64,000 nucleotides of DNA from Thiocapsa rosea (lineage in GTDB: Bacteria > Pseudomonadota > Gammaproteobacteria > Chromatiales > Chromatiaceae), in contig NZ_RBXL01000001.1 of the NCBI RefSeq assembly GCF_003634315.1, positions 1,162,501-1,226,500 of the forward strand, given 5' to 3'. This document shows positions 47,421 to 56,846 of this stretch, one piece after another (within the stretch, counting starts at the first letter, position 1; every line of letters begins with the position of its first letter). Both the position numbers and the translations under genes were made by a program. The notes under the pieces were generated by a model, which saw only the letters and a list, made by a program, of their open reading frames with translations, was not told the origin of the DNA and did not search any database.

Positions 47421-48934
47421 GCTCCGGCAAAGAGACGATAGGCCGGATTCTCGGTCTCTTCCCAGTACTGATAACCCAAGGTATCGAGTGCCTCGCGAAA
47501 GGCGGCCGTTTCGTCCGGCGGAATCTGGGCACCCATCAGCACGCGCCCGTAGGCAGCTCCATGGTTGCGGTAATGAAACAGTGTGATGTTCCAACGCTTT
47601 CCGAGGGCCGAGAGAAAATCCAGCAGCGCGCCGGGGCGCTCCGGGAACTCGAACCGCACAAGCGTTTCGCCCTCGATCCCTTCGGCATGCCCGCCGACCA
47701 TGTAACGGATGTGCAGCTTCGCTGTCTCGTTCTCGGTCATGTCGAGCACGCCGAAGCCTTTCTCTACGAGACGGCCGATCAGCTCGGCGCGCTCCTCGTC
47801 GCCGCGCGCAAGCTCCACACCGACGAAGACCTGCGCCCGTGACGCGTCCGAATAGCGATAGTTGAACTCGGTGATCTGGCGCCGTCCGATCACGCGGCAG
47901 AAGGCCAGAAAGCTGCCCGGACGCTCGGGGATCTCGACCGCAAGCAATGCCTCGCGCCGCTCGCCAAGCTCGGCGCGCTCGGCGACATGACGCAGGCGGT
48001 CGAAATTGACGTTGGCGCCACTCTCGATTGCGATCAGATGCTCACCCTTGATCTTGTGCGTCTCGACATACCGCTTCATGCCGGCGACGGCGAGCGCACC
48101 GGCCGGCTCGGCGATCCCGCGGGTATCGTCGAAGATGTCTTTGACCGCGGCACAGATCTCGTCGGTGCTCACGAGAACGACCTCGTCGACACGCTCTCGG
48201 GCGATGCGAAAGGTCTCCTCGCCGATCAGCTTCACGGCCACGCCGTCGGCGAAGAGTCCGACCTGCGCCAGCTCGACGCGCCTCCCTGCGGCGAGCGCCG
48301 CATGCAGCGTAGGCGCATCCTGCGGCTCCACGCCGATGATGCGCACCTCCGGCATCAACCATTTGACGTAGGCCGCAACACCCGCGATCAGTCCGCCGCC
48401 GCCCACCGGGACGAAGATCGCATAGGGCGGGACCGGATGCTGGCGCAGGATCTCCATCCCGATCGTCCCTTGACCCGCGATGACGTCGGGGTCATCGAAG
48501 GGGTGCAGGAAGGTCAGCCCTTTTTCCGCGACCAAGGTCATCGCATGGGCGAATGCCTCGTCGTAGGAGTCGCCATGCAGGACGGCCTTACCGCCGAGAC
48601 GGCGCACCGCGCGCACCTTGATGGCAGGCGTGGTCCGCGGCATGACGATGATCGCCGGGACCCCGAGCTTGGCGGCGCCGAGCGCAACGCCCTGAGCATG
48701 ATTGCCCGCACTGGCCGCGATCACGCCGCGCGCGCGGACCTCCGGATCCAGGTGGATCAGTTTGTTGTAGGCCCCGCGCAGCTTGAACGAGAAGACGGGC
48801 TGCAAGTCCTCGCGCTTGAGAAAGACCGCGTTCTCAAGCCGAGAGGAGAGCTGTGGCGCGTGCGTCAGCGGTGTCTCGTGCGCCACATCGTAGACGCGAG
48901 CACGCAGGATCCGTTCGATATAGGCGTCTGGCAT
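47402..48934 (-). CDS. ilvA: threonine ammonia-lyase, biosynthetic
   Basis: PLP enzyme of isoleucine synthesis, threonine to 2-oxobutanoate. The 510-residue protein has K51 in FSFKLRGAYNKL, the glycine loop GGGGLIAG, and two C-terminal ACT-like domains (from about residue 330), the site of isoleucine/valine control. The frame runs through the terminus of repeat 13B, so the last residues KPRSE are repeat-encoded. The ATG at 48934 lies immediately beside repeat copy 14 and has no clear Shine-Dalgarno. It is divergent from rpiA. Confidence 0.96.
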   Translation of the reverse strand: MPDAYIERILRARVYDVAHETPLTHAPQLSSRLENAVFLKREDLQPVFSFKLRGAYNKLIHLDPEVRARGVIAASAGNHAQGVALGAAKLGVPAIIVMPRTTPAIKVRAVRRLGGKAVLHGDSYDEAFAHAMTLVAEKGLTFLHPFDDPDVIAGQGTIGMEILRQHPVPPYAIFVPVGGGGLIAGVAAYVKWLMPEVRIIGVEPQDAPTLHAALAAGRRVELAQVGLFADGVAVKLIGEETFRIARERVDEVVLVSTDEICAAVKDIFDDTRGIAEPAGALAVAGMKRYVETHKIKGEHLIAIESGANVNFDRLRHVAERAELGERREALLAVEIPERPGSFLAFCRVIGRRQITEFNYRYSDASRAQVFVGVELARGDEERAELIGRLVEKGFGVLDMTENETAKLHIRYMVGGHAEGIEGETLVRFEFPERPGALLDFLSALGKRWNITLFHYRNHGAAYGRVLMGAQIPPDETAAFREALDTLGYQYWEETENPAYRLFAGAKPRSE

Positions 48935-49020
48935 CTAAACAGCGTCCGGAGTGATAGGCATTGTTCTTGGATTGGATCCACGTCGAGGGCATGCAGGAGC
49001 GTCGGAGCTGACGCGGTTTA
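48935..49020. repeat. 85-bp TIR element copy 14 (single)
   Basis: CTAAACAGCGTCC...CTGACGCGGTTTA, with TTCTTGGATTGGATCC interior shared with copy 15. It abuts the ilvA start. Confidence 0.85.
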
Positions 49021-49240
49021 GAGTGTCAAGAAGACGGGCTCTTAAGCCGCCTCTCCGCCGAGTGCCGGACGGACACCTGGCATTGACCGCACTCAAAAAG
49101 AAGCTTCTCACTCTCGGCACGGCGTCACTCCGGGCGGATCTATGGGGTTTCTGGGCTCTGGTATGATACTGCCGGACCTGGAAAAGAGCAGAACCGTCGT
49201 CGGTTGTGCCGCGCCGTGCGAGTCACAGCCAACCGTCGGG

Positions 49241-49290
49241 GCTGTTAGCTGTTAGCTGATAGCTGATAGCTGATAGCTGATAGCTGATAG
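49241..49290. repeat. AGCTGAT heptamer array upstream of rpiA
   Basis: About six 7-bp copies (GCTGTTAGCTGTTAGCTGATAGCTGATAG...). Same motif as part of 39044-39198. Together with copy 14 it accounts for the main structure in the 406-bp ilvA-rpiA divergent region. Confidence 0.92.
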
Positions 49291-49340
49291 CGGGAAGCCG
49301 ACCGCTGAAGCCCAAACGCGACCAACACACCGGAGGACAC

Positions 49341-50000
49341 ATGAACGCACAAGACGCCATGAAGAAACAGGCCGCAGAGGCGGCGCTTGCCTATGTCGAA
49401 GAGGGCATCGTCGGGGTCGGTACCGGCTCGACCGTCAATCATTTCATCGATGCACTCGCCGGCATCAAGGGACGCATCGAAGGCGCGGTGTCCAGCTCGG
49501 TCGCCTCGACCGAACGGCTCAAAGCACACGGGATCCCGGTCTACGACCTCAACGCCGTCGGCGAACTCTCGGTTTACGTGGACGGAGCGGATGAGTCCAA
49601 CGCGCAGCTTCAGTTGATCAAGGGGGGCGGCGGCGCACTCACGCGCGAGAAGATCGTCGCGGCGGCGAGCCGGCAGTTCGTCTGCATCGCCGACGAGAGC
49701 AAGCTGGTCAAGGTCTTGGGCGCATTCCCCCTGCCTGTCGAGGTCATCCCGATGGCGCGCAGCTATGTGGCGCGCGAGCTGGTCCAATTGGGCGGCACCC
49801 CGGTGTGGCGTGACGGATTCGTGACCGACAACGGCAACCTGATCCTGGACGTGCAGCATCTGGAGATCATGGAGCCCGCCAAGCTGGAGCAAACCATCAA
49901 CAATATCGCCGGCGTGGTCACCGTCGGCATCTTTGCGCTGCGCCCGGCCGATGTCTTGATCCTGGGAACGCCGGACGGGCCGAAGACGCTGAGGGCCTAA
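49341..50000 (+). CDS. rpiA: ribose-5-phosphate isomerase A
   Basis: Interconverts ribose 5-phosphate and ribulose 5-phosphate (219 residues) in the pentose-phosphate and Calvin cycles. The motifs [42 protein letters not shown] and VADESKLV-like [13 protein letters not shown] are conserved. GGAGG precedes the ATG. The stop TAA is the left end of repeat copy 15. Confidence 0.97.
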   Translation: MNAQDAMKKQAAEAALAYVEEGIVGVGTGSTVNHFIDALAGIKGRIEGAVSSSVASTERLKAHGIPVYDLNAVGELSVYVDGADESNAQLQLIKGGGGALTREKIVAAASRQFVCIADESKLVKVLGAFPLPVEVIPMARSYVARELVQLGGTPVWRDGFVTDNGNLILDVQHLEIMEPAKLEQTINNIAGVVTVGIFALRPADVLILGTPDGPKTLRA

Positions 50001-50082
50001 ACCGCGTCCGAAGCGGCATGAATCAATCTTGGATTGGAGCTGCCTCCGCCGGATCCTTGGACGTCCGAGCCGACGCGGTTTA
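49997..50082. repeat. 85-bp TIR element copy 15 (single, with AT-rich flank)
   Basis: CTAAACCGCGTCC...CGACGCGGTTTA, closely related to copy 14. It provides the rpiA stop codon and is followed by an AT-rich stretch (50083-50112) like the spacers of paired copies, but no partner element. Confidence 0.87.
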
Positions 50083-50250
50083 GGATTCTGAAAAATAAGA
50101 ATTTCAAAAGGCGCTTGCGCCGAGGTTTCAGTGGGGCATACAACGCTGGACCCACCCGGACCTCAGGATCTCGCCCTGTATGCGGTTTTATCGAGGAATC
50201 ACGCCGAGGGGGACCGGATCTCGGAGTCAACAAGCGAAGAGGCGACCGCG

Positions 50251-50718
50251 ATGACGCGCCAACGAAATCTGAAGTCGGCTTATGAACCCGAAGCGCCCGT
50301 CTACGAGCAAGACCTCGTCGCATGGGCGTTCGCGAATGCGCGCTTGTTGAGGGAGGGACGTTTCGACAGCCTGGACGTGGAGAACATTGCCGAGGAGCTG
50401 GAGGATATGGGAAGGAGTGAAAAACGAGCACTCGCGAGCCATCTGCGCGTCTTGCTCCTGCACCTCCTGAAATGGCAAGAGCAGCCGGCCAGACGCAGCC
50501 CATCATGGCGCCGCTCGATCCGTAATGCCCGTCAAGAGATCGAGGAAATCGTCGCGGAGAGTCCGAGTCTCGCACAGCGACTCCCCGAGATGATCGAGCA
50601 GGCGTACCCCAAGGCGTTGGAATCGGCGATCGACGAGACCGGCTTGCCTTCGAGCAATTTTCCGCCGCGATGCCCCTATCGACAGGATGAGCTGCTGAAC
50701 TCGACCTTCTGGCCCTAA
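50251..50718 (+). CDS. DUF29 family protein
   Basis: 155-residue DUF29 protein. Family features are YEQDLVAWAFANARLLREGRFDSLDVENIAEELEDMGRSEKRAL and the C-terminal LPSSNFPPRCPYRQDELLNSTFWP. DUF29 proteins are helical, of unknown function and often spread as accessory genes. The ATG at 50251 has AAGAGG upstream. Repeat copy 15 lies before the gene and copy 16A begins in its stop codon. Confidence 0.87.
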   Translation: MTRQRNLKSAYEPEAPVYEQDLVAWAFANARLLREGRFDSLDVENIAEELEDMGRSEKRALASHLRVLLLHLLKWQEQPARRSPSWRRSIRNARQEIEEIVAESPSLAQRLPEMIEQAYPKALESAIDETGLPSSNFPPRCPYRQDELLNSTFWP

Positions 50719-50799
50719 ACCGCGTCCAGAGCGACATGCGTCGTTCTTAGTGTGCGTTTGGCTTCGGAGATGCCCTGGCTCTCGGTGAGACGCGGTTTA
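50715..50799. repeat. 85-bp TIR element copy 16A (first of a pair)
   Basis: CTAAACCGCGTCC...GAGACGCGGTTTA, interior CAGAGCGACATGCGTCGTTC as in copies 2A, 4A and 12B. Its TAA is the stop of the DUF29 gene. The spacer 50800-50821 is GAATTTAATATTTTTTAATA. Confidence 0.88.
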
Positions 50800-50821
50800 G
50801 AATTTAATATTTTTTAATAGC

Positions 50822-50867
50822 TTAAACCGCGCCAGCTCCGACGGTCGTCGGAGCTGGCGCGGTTTAA
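50822..50867. repeat. 46-bp perfect-palindrome TIR element copy 16B
   Basis: Shortest element in the window: TTAAACCGCGCCAGCTCCGA... folded on itself as a 21-bp perfect stem with a GGT/GTC centre. It looks like an internally deleted GCGC-class element reduced to its arms. Confidence 0.9.
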
Positions 50868-50870
50868 GCG

Positions 50871-50900
50871 ACAAAAAAACGGGGCCCGAAGGCCCCGTCA
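50871..50900 (-). terminator. intrinsic terminator of the porin gene
   Basis: On the minus strand GGGGCCTTCGGGCCCC forms a GC stem with a TTCG loop, followed by seven T. It lies about 30 bp past the porin stop and is the clearest Rho-independent terminator in the window. Confidence 0.93.
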
Positions 50901-50928
50901 TGCGTTCCATGCCAAGCCGAGTAACGGC

Positions 50929-52209
50929 TTAGAAGCTGTGCATCATGCCGAGCGAGAAGCCGTCCCACTGCGAGCCACGGATCTCTTGGGATGCATCGTC
51001 GTCGACCTGGGTGTACAGCACATAGGCCTTGGTACGCTTGCTGAAGTTGTGATCGAAGCCGATCGCCCAAGTGTAATAGTCACCGTCGAGGGTGTTCTTG
51101 AAGGGCGTAATGTCGGGCAAGTTCTTGTTGAAGTTGCTGTCACGCGAGCCGCTGCCGTACATGGCCTTGACCATGTTGTTGCCGAAGGCATAACCAGCCT
51201 GAACCTGCCAGAGTTCCAAGCCGCTTGCTGCCGGAACACTGCCGCCTTGGCTCCACAACTGACCTGCCGGACGGTCGGACTGGTCTTCGTAGATCGCGGT
51301 CAAGGTGAAGCCGTTCCAGTCGAGCAGACCCAGACCGATACGCCAGACGCTGAAGTCATCGCCGACAAAGTTCGCATTCGGGAACACTTCGCCCGTGACC
51401 GGATCGACAAAGAGCGGATCACCGAGCAGCACGGTGGTGGAGTCCATGTACAGGTCGTTCCCGAACGTCTCGTAAGCGGCCGAGACGTAGAAGGGACCGT
51501 TGCTGTAGATACCGGCGGCCGACCAGCCTTCAGCGATGCTGTCGGCGAAGATGTTGCCGTTGCTCGGGATGATGGTCGAGCCGCCACCCGCGTGCACCGC
51601 AGCCATCAACTGGAAGCCGCTCAGGCTCGGGCTGATGTAGGCGATAACGTTGTCGGCGCGGACGTCGTTGAAGCCGACGGTGCCGTTGTAGTCCGCCATG
51701 GTGTCGGAGAAGAGATCCAGCTTACCGGTGGAGATCTTCAGCGGGGTGTCGTGACGACCGACCAGGAAGGTACCCCAGTCGCCGGCCAGACCCAGGAAGC
51801 TGTTACGCATGGTCGGCGAGTTGTTGGCGCCGGTCGCGGCCAGGTTGCGGGTCTCTTCGGTCATCTGGATGCCGAACTCGACCTGGTAGATCGCCTTGAG
51901 ACCGTTGCCCAGATCCTCGGAGCCCTTGACACCGATGCGGTTGGCGCGCTTCTCGCCGGGGATATAACCGCCGCCGTTCAGACCCCAGCCTTGGAAGTTC
52001 TGATCACGGTCGGGGATGGGGCGAACCAGCACTTCGCCGGTATCGGGGTCGATGACCTCGCGGACCACGGAACCCTGCGAGATGACGTTGGTCACGTCGG
52101 CCCAGTCGATGGACATGTTCAGCTTGCCGTACAGGACAGCTTCGGCCATCGCGGCGCCCGGGACGACCATCGCGGCAGCGACCGCGAGGCTAAGGATCTT
52201 CTTGTTCAT
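50929..52209 (-). CDS. Gram-negative porin
   Basis: Outer-membrane trimeric-porin-type barrel (426 residues). The signal peptide is MNKKILSLAVAAAMVVPGAAMA. The mature start AVLYGKLNMSIDWAD, an ANRIGVKGSEDLGNGLKAIYQVEFG block and a C-terminal aromatic Phe (GMMHSF) are porin hallmarks. GGAGAAG precedes the ATG. It has its own promoter and terminator, and its synonymous-site and GC bias look more relaxed than its neighbours', as expected for a highly expressed gene. Solute specificity cannot be told. Confidence 0.95.
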   Translation of the reverse strand: MNKKILSLAVAAAMVVPGAAMAEAVLYGKLNMSIDWADVTNVISQGSVVREVIDPDTGEVLVRPIPDRDQNFQGWGLNGGGYIPGEKRANRIGVKGSEDLGNGLKAIYQVEFGIQMTEETRNLAATGANNSPTMRNSFLGLAGDWGTFLVGRHDTPLKISTGKLDLFSDTMADYNGTVGFNDVRADNVIAYISPSLSGFQLMAAVHAGGGSTIIPSNGNIFADSIAEGWSAAGIYSNGPFYVSAAYETFGNDLYMDSTTVLLGDPLFVDPVTGEVFPNANFVGDDFSVWRIGLGLLDWNGFTLTAIYEDQSDRPAGQLWSQGGSVPAASGLELWQVQAGYAFGNNMVKAMYGSGSRDSNFNKNLPDITPFKNTLDGDYYTWAIGFDHNFSKRTKAYVLYTQVDDDASQEIRGSQWDGFSLGMMHSF

Positions 52210-52280
52210 ACTCTTCTCCGCTGTTGTGAATTTGTCAGGTAGACTGCAGAAACCGAACGCAATCATGCTTTGCGCACTGA

Positions 52281-52309
52281 ACTATAGTGTAAGGCGGAGT
52301 GTTTTGCAA
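52281..52309 (-). promoter_or_regulatory. sigma-70 promoter of the porin gene
   Basis: On the minus strand TTGCAA (52304-52309), a 17-bp spacer and TATAGT (52281-52286) lie about 72 bp upstream of the porin ATG, giving a 5' leader of about 65 nt. Confidence 0.75.
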
Positions 52310-52339
52310 CAGAGTGGGGCAAAAAAAGACACACAGAAG

Positions 52340-52703
52340 GAACCTGTTGCATTTTAGCATCGGCCCGAGGCCAAGCAGACACATTCCGATCGGCTCGATA
52401 CAGGCGCGACGGTCACGATATCGCGTCGTACTAGGCCGCGAGGTCGGCCTGGAGACTTGATTTTACTTGGCCGCCGACTTCAAGCAGGGGAACCGATAGA
52501 CAAGCACCGTACACCCGAAACAGCATCGAAAAATCACCACACCCGCATCGCGCCAGGATCCAAAAGGGGGGCATGGCTGCGGGGTCCGGACTGATCTCGA
52601 TGCCACATCGACAGGGTGTCGCGCAGGACGTACAGCGGAAGACAACGGTGAAGCGGCGGCATCCGACATGATTGCCGGGCCAGGCGCGAGGACGAGCAGG
52701 TTG
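52340..52703. other. gene-free region upstream of the porin
   Basis: About 360 bp between the porin promoter and tRNA-Gln. A 68-codon minus-strand frame (52463-52669) is not protein-like. No TIR element or array was seen; control sites for the porin could lie here. Confidence 0.5.
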
Positions 52704-52777
52704 TGGCTGGGGGACTAGGATTCGAACCTAGGTTGACGGAGTCAGAGTCCGCTGTCCTACCACTAGACGATCCCCCA
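52704..52777 (-). tRNA. tRNA-Gln (anticodon CTG)
   Basis: Cloverleaf with acceptor stem TGGGGGA/TCCCCCA, anticodon loop CTCTGAC (CTG, reading CAG), T-loop GGTTCGAATCC and an encoded CCA end. Confidence 0.96.
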
Positions 52778-52928
52778 AAAGCGGGTCGTGCCGCGGGCAT
52801 CGGGGAGGTGTGATGCCCTGCGAGGCGACCGAGGTCGAGAGCACGATCCTGTTGAAGCCTTCGAATCAACGTGGCTCGGGGGCGCCGAGCCGGCAACAGA
52901 GGACCGACCGCTCTCTGGTCGAGCTGTA

Positions 52929-53318
52929 TTAACGCTTCGAGAACTGAGGACGCTTGCGGGCCTTGTGGAGGCCGACCTTCTTACGCTCGACCTCGCGGGC
53001 ATCGCGGGTCAGGAACCCGGCGCGGCGCATCGGCGAACGCAGGTTCTCGTCGAACAGCACCAGCGCCCGAGCGATCCCGTGGCGAATCGCGCCGGCCTGC
53101 CCGGTGTTGCCGCCGCCGACGACGGTGGCCTTGATGTCGACGCGATCGAGCAATCCGGCGGTCTCGAGAGGCTGACGCACGACCATCCGTGCCGTCTCGC
53201 GGCCGAAGAACTGGTCAAGCGGGCGATCGTTGACCGTGATATTGCCCGACCCGAGGGTCAGGAAGATCCGGGCGGCGGACGTCTTGCGTCGACCGATGGC
53301 GTGTTGTCTCTCGGACAT
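52929..53318 (-). CDS. rpsI: 30S ribosomal protein S9
   Basis: S9 (129 residues) with its C-terminal tail RKRPQFSKR reaching the P-site tRNA. The core [13 protein letters not shown] and [21 protein letters not shown] is typical. It follows rplM by 11 bp in the standard rplM-rpsI operon. Confidence 0.98.
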   Translation of the reverse strand: MSERQHAIGRRKTSAARIFLTLGSGNITVNDRPLDQFFGRETARMVVRQPLETAGLLDRVDIKATVVGGGNTGQAGAIRHGIARALVLFDENLRSPMRRAGFLTRDAREVERKKVGLHKARKRPQFSKR

Positions 53319-53329
53319 GCGTCTGATTC

Positions 53330-53767
53330 CTAAACGTTGAGCTCAAGGACTTGCGGCTGTTGCGCCTGATGACCGTGCTCCGGCCCGGCGTAGACACGCA
53401 GCTTCTTGAACATGGTCCGCCCGAGCGGTCCGCGCGGCAGCATGCCCTTCACGGCGATCTCGATGGCGCGCTCGGGCTTGGACTCGAGCAGCTTGGCGAG
53501 ATTCGTCGACTTGAGGTTGCCGACGTAACCGGTGTGGCGGTAGTACATCTTGTCTTCGCGCTTGTTTCCGGTCACCCGCACCTTCTCGGCATTGATGACG
53601 ACCATATAGTCGCCGGTGTCGACGTGGGGGGTGTACTGCGGCTTGTGCTTGCCGCGCAAGCGAAGGGCCAACTCGCTCGCGAGCCGCCCGAGGGTCTTGC
53701 CGTCGGCATCGACCAGATACCAGGCACGGCGGACTTCCGCCGGTTTTGCACTCACTGTCGTCGTCAT
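53330..53767 (-). CDS. rplM: 50S ribosomal protein L13
   Basis: L13 (145 residues), an early-assembly protein of the 50S subunit. Blocks [28 protein letters not shown] and [21 protein letters not shown] are conserved. GAAGGAC precedes the ATG. It heads the rplM-rpsI operon. Confidence 0.98.
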   Translation of the reverse strand: MTTTVSAKPAEVRRAWYLVDADGKTLGRLASELALRLRGKHKPQYTPHVDTGDYMVVINAEKVRVTGNKREDKMYYRHTGYVGNLKSTNLAKLLESKPERAIEIAVKGMLPRGPLGRTMFKKLRVYAGPEHGHQAQQPQVLELNV

Positions 53768-53949
53768 GTCCTTCGCTCCGGGATGCCGTGCTCGCGTTGG
53801 CTCGACATCGAATCATCGCGCGGCCCGATGCCGGTGCGGTTCGTGTGCCGAGGCGCGCGCGGGCCGTCGATTTTGTTTTCTGTGTCGAGAAAGACCGCGA
53901 AGTCTACGTGAGGACATCGCCGCACGCAACCCGAAATTTAAGCCGCGAT

Positions 53950-54264
53950 TCAGGCGGGTAACAGCAGCCGATCCACCAAGCGCCCGCCGATCAGATGCTC
54001 CTGCAGGATCTCCTCCAGATCCTCGCTGTCGACGTAGGTGTACCAGGTGTCCTGCGGATAGACCACGATCACGGGGCCTTCGGCGCAACGATCAAGGCAG
54101 CCTGCCGTATTGATCCGCACCCCGCCGCGCCCGGTCAGACCCAGCTCCTTGGTGCGGCGCTTGAGGAAATCGCGCATCGCCGCAGCCCCGCACTGGTTGC
54201 AGCATTGGCTCCCGTCCTCGCGCTGGTTGGTACAGAAGAAGACATGGTAGCGGTAGTACGACAT
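53950..54264 (-). CDS. thioredoxin-like [2Fe-2S] ferredoxin
   Basis: 104-residue protein of the thioredoxin-like ferredoxin family. The four candidate ligands sit in FFCTNQREDGSQCC, NQCGAAAM and NTAGCLDRCAEGPVIVVYP, ending with a WYTYVDSEDLEEILQEHL helix, as in NuoE-like and Azotobacter Shethna-type ferredoxins. It is divergent from the Fe-S reductase gene, with 104 bp between the starts. The partner is unknown. Confidence 0.9.
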   Translation of the reverse strand: MSYYRYHVFFCTNQREDGSQCCNQCGAAAMRDFLKRRTKELGLTGRGGVRINTAGCLDRCAEGPVIVVYPQDTWYTYVDSEDLEEILQEHLIGGRLVDRLLLPA

Positions 54265-54368
54265 CTTAAATGACCTGGATTGAACGCAAAGCGACCGCGG
54301 AAGGGTAACATAATCAAGGTCCGCAGCGACCGAGCGCCACCGACGTCCGAGGCAACAGGCTCGCCGGC

Positions 54369-55658
54369 ATGGACGCACCCCGAACGAACCCACCGAGCCA
54401 CACTGGACGACCCCCGCGATTGAAGACCTCGACCGTAGACCCGCGCAGCCTTTCGCAGGCCGGCGCGACCCGTGAACTGCTGCAGCTCGCCGATCAGTGC
54501 GTCAAATGCGGGCTGTGCCTGCCCCACTGCCCGACCTTTCAACAGGCACGCCAAGAGGCGGATTCACCGCGCGGGCGGATCGCCCTCATCCAGGGGTGGG
54601 CGAGCGGGGATCTCGCGATGACGCCGACGCTCGCGGGCCATCTCGACGGCTGCCTCGGCTGCCTGAACTGCCAACGCGTCTGCCCCTCGGAGGTCGCCTA
54701 CGGGCGCATCGCCGATCAGGCGAAGGCGCTACGCACGGCCGCCGTGCCGACGCCACGTCGGACCCTCGACCGGCTCGCGCTCGGCGCCTTGTCCAACGCG
54801 CGGTTGATGGGCGGATTTGCCTGGCTCCCCCGACTGTATCGCGACCTTGGCCTGGCCCGACTGGCGGAGCTGATCCGGCTCGACCGAATCCCCGCACTTC
54901 GCCCCTACCATCGAATGGCAACTGCGATGGGGGCTGTCGCGCGGCCGATCGCCCCGCGCAATCCCGAGCGGGCCGACATCGATCTCTTCCTCGGCTGTAT
55001 GGGCTCGGCCGCACAGGGACGTGCCGTCGAGGCGACGCTGCACGTCGCGGCGCGACTGAATCTGCGACTTCGCATCGCCTCGCCCGACACCTGCTGCGGC
55101 GCCATGCTCAGACACAACGGCTTGCCCGCACAGGCCGACGCACAGCGCGATGCCTGCGCGCGGATCCATGGCGACCGCCCGCTCGTCGGTCTGGCGAGCG
55201 CCTGTGTGGCCGAGCTTCGGGGGGATCCGGCGCTGCGCGGTACTCGGGAGCTGTGCGACTTCCTGGACGGCGTCGAGTGGCCTGAGTCGTTGCAGATCCG
55301 CCCCGATCGACGTCGCGTCCTGGTCCATGAGCCCTGCTCGCATCGCAACCAGCTCGGCGGGAATGCCGCCGTCCATCGGCTGCTCGGGCGCATCCCCGGT
55401 CTCGCGGTGGCACCGTTGCCGCCGGGCCAAGGCTGCTGCGGTGCCGCCGGGACCTACCTGCTCCAGCACCCGGCCATGGCCGAGGCGCTGCTCGCCGACC
55501 TGCTGGCCCCGGCGCGCCTGGATGCCCCGGACGTGATCGTTACCACCAATCCGGGATGCGCGCTGCACCTGGCTGCGGGGGTTCGCGAGGCCGGGCTGGA
55601 TATCGAAGTCCTGCATCCCGTCGAGTTGATCGCCGCGGCACTCGATCCACGAGCTTAG
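54369..55658 (+). CDS. (Fe-S)-binding oxidoreductase subunit, GlcF-like
   Basis: 429-residue protein with two [4Fe-4S] motifs, CVKCGLCLPHCP (about 42-53) and CLGCLNCQRVCP (about 96-107), then two CCG-type domains (TCCGAMLRHNG and GCCGAAGTYLLQHP). This is the architecture of GlcF, the iron-sulfur subunit of glycolate oxidase, and of related heterodisulfide-reductase-like proteins. No glcD/glcE is adjacent, so glycolate oxidation is not proven. Confidence 0.85.
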   Translation: MDAPRTNPPSHTGRPPRLKTSTVDPRSLSQAGATRELLQLADQCVKCGLCLPHCPTFQQARQEADSPRGRIALIQGWASGDLAMTPTLAGHLDGCLGCLNCQRVCPSEVAYGRIADQAKALRTAAVPTPRRTLDRLALGALSNARLMGGFAWLPRLYRDLGLARLAELIRLDRIPALRPYHRMATAMGAVARPIAPRNPERADIDLFLGCMGSAAQGRAVEATLHVAARLNLRLRIASPDTCCGAMLRHNGLPAQADAQRDACARIHGDRPLVGLASACVAELRGDPALRGTRELCDFLDGVEWPESLQIRPDRRRVLVHEPCSHRNQLGGNAAVHRLLGRIPGLAVAPLPPGQGCCGAAGTYLLQHPAMAEALLADLLAPARLDAPDVIVTTNPGCALHLAAGVREAGLDIEVLHPVELIAAALDPRA

Positions 55659-55704
55659 GAACAGTCCAATAGTTAAAACACCTCGACGAGAGAATACCTT
55701 TGCT

Positions 55705-55769
<65 letters not shown>

Positions 55770-55867
55770 TTGGACATAGAACCGAGCCCGGCCGCCCACA
55801 TACTCGTCACAGGGCGGCGAATCCCCGATACTGACCGCAACTCAACACTCTTCGACCGGAGCGACCC

Positions 55868-56512
55868 ATGACGACACGCCGTTTGACGCCCATCGACCAG
55901 GTTCTGATCAACGCCGATCACGCCTTGCGGACCCTGTTCGGGCGCCCTCAGACCACCGAACGCCCCAACCCGGCAGAGGACATCCCGGAGGCGGACCTCA
56001 CCGACGAGCAGCGTCGGCACGTCGCGCGCCTGATGCGGATCAACCACACCGGCGAGGTCTGCGCCCAGGCCCTCTATCAAGGTCAGGCGCTGACCGCCAA
56101 GCTGCCGGACACGCGCAAACGCCTTGAACGCTCCGCCAAGGAAGAGAACGATCATCTCGCCTGGTGTGCCGCACGCTTGGAAGACTTGGGGGACCGCAAG
56201 AGTCTTTTGAACCCGCTCTGGTACGCGGGCTCGTTCGCAATGGGCGCGGCGGCCGGGCTGGCCGGCGACAAATGGAGCCTCGGCTTCGTCGTCGAGACCG
56301 AACGTCAGGTCGAGGACCACCTCGACGATCACCTCGCCCAGATCCCGATCGACGACGAAAAGACGCGCACCATCCTCGAGCAGATGAAGGCCGACGAGGT
56401 CCACCATGCGCAGATTGCCCACGCCGCCGGCGGGGCCGAGCTGCCGGCGCCGATTCGTTCGGCGATGCGGATGACGTCCAAGGTGATGACGGGCACGGTC
56501 TACTGGGTCTAA
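55868..56512 (+). CDS. coq7: 2-polyprenyl-3-methyl-6-methoxy-1,4-benzoquinone monooxygenase (Coq7)
   Basis: Di-iron hydroxylase (214 residues) for the last hydroxylation of ubiquinone synthesis. Di-iron ligands are in RINHTGEVCAQALYQGQ, KEENDHLAWC, ETERQVEDHL and ADEVHHAQIA. The flavin UbiF does this step in E. coli; here the Coq7 type is present alongside UbiH and UbiI. GGAGCGACCC precedes the ATG. The TAA stop is the left end of repeat copy 17. Confidence 0.95.
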   Translation: MTTRRLTPIDQVLINADHALRTLFGRPQTTERPNPAEDIPEADLTDEQRRHVARLMRINHTGEVCAQALYQGQALTAKLPDTRKRLERSAKEENDHLAWCAARLEDLGDRKSLLNPLWYAGSFAMGAAAGLAGDKWSLGFVVETERQVEDHLDDHLAQIPIDDEKTRTILEQMKADEVHHAQIAHAAGGAELPAPIRSAMRMTSKVMTGTVYWV

Positions 56513-56592
56513 ACCGCGCTCGTCGGTGCATGGACGTTCCGAGCGATTTTGAATCTCGGAGCCAGCAATCGATGTCGGCGCTGCGCGGTTTA
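56509..56592. repeat. 85-bp TIR element copy 17 (single, with AT-rich flank)
   Basis: CTAAACCGCGC...GCTGCGCGGTTTA. It provides the coq7 stop codon and is followed by GGTGAATTTTTTAGATTCG, resembling the spacer of paired copies. Confidence 0.83.
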
Positions 56593-56688
56593 GGTGAATT
56601 TTTTAGATTCGTTCAGGGCGTCCGGCGAGTGAGATCAACCGGGTAGTGAAGCGGCGCAGAGATTCCGAGACCGCCCGAGATCACTATA

Positions 56689-56766
<78 letters not shown>

Positions 56767-56846
56767 GAACGGTTTCGACACATCTGCCGCGCTGCAGGCG
56801 TCGGCCGGGCTGTCGAGGTAGACGCACCCGGGACACGCCCAGCCGG

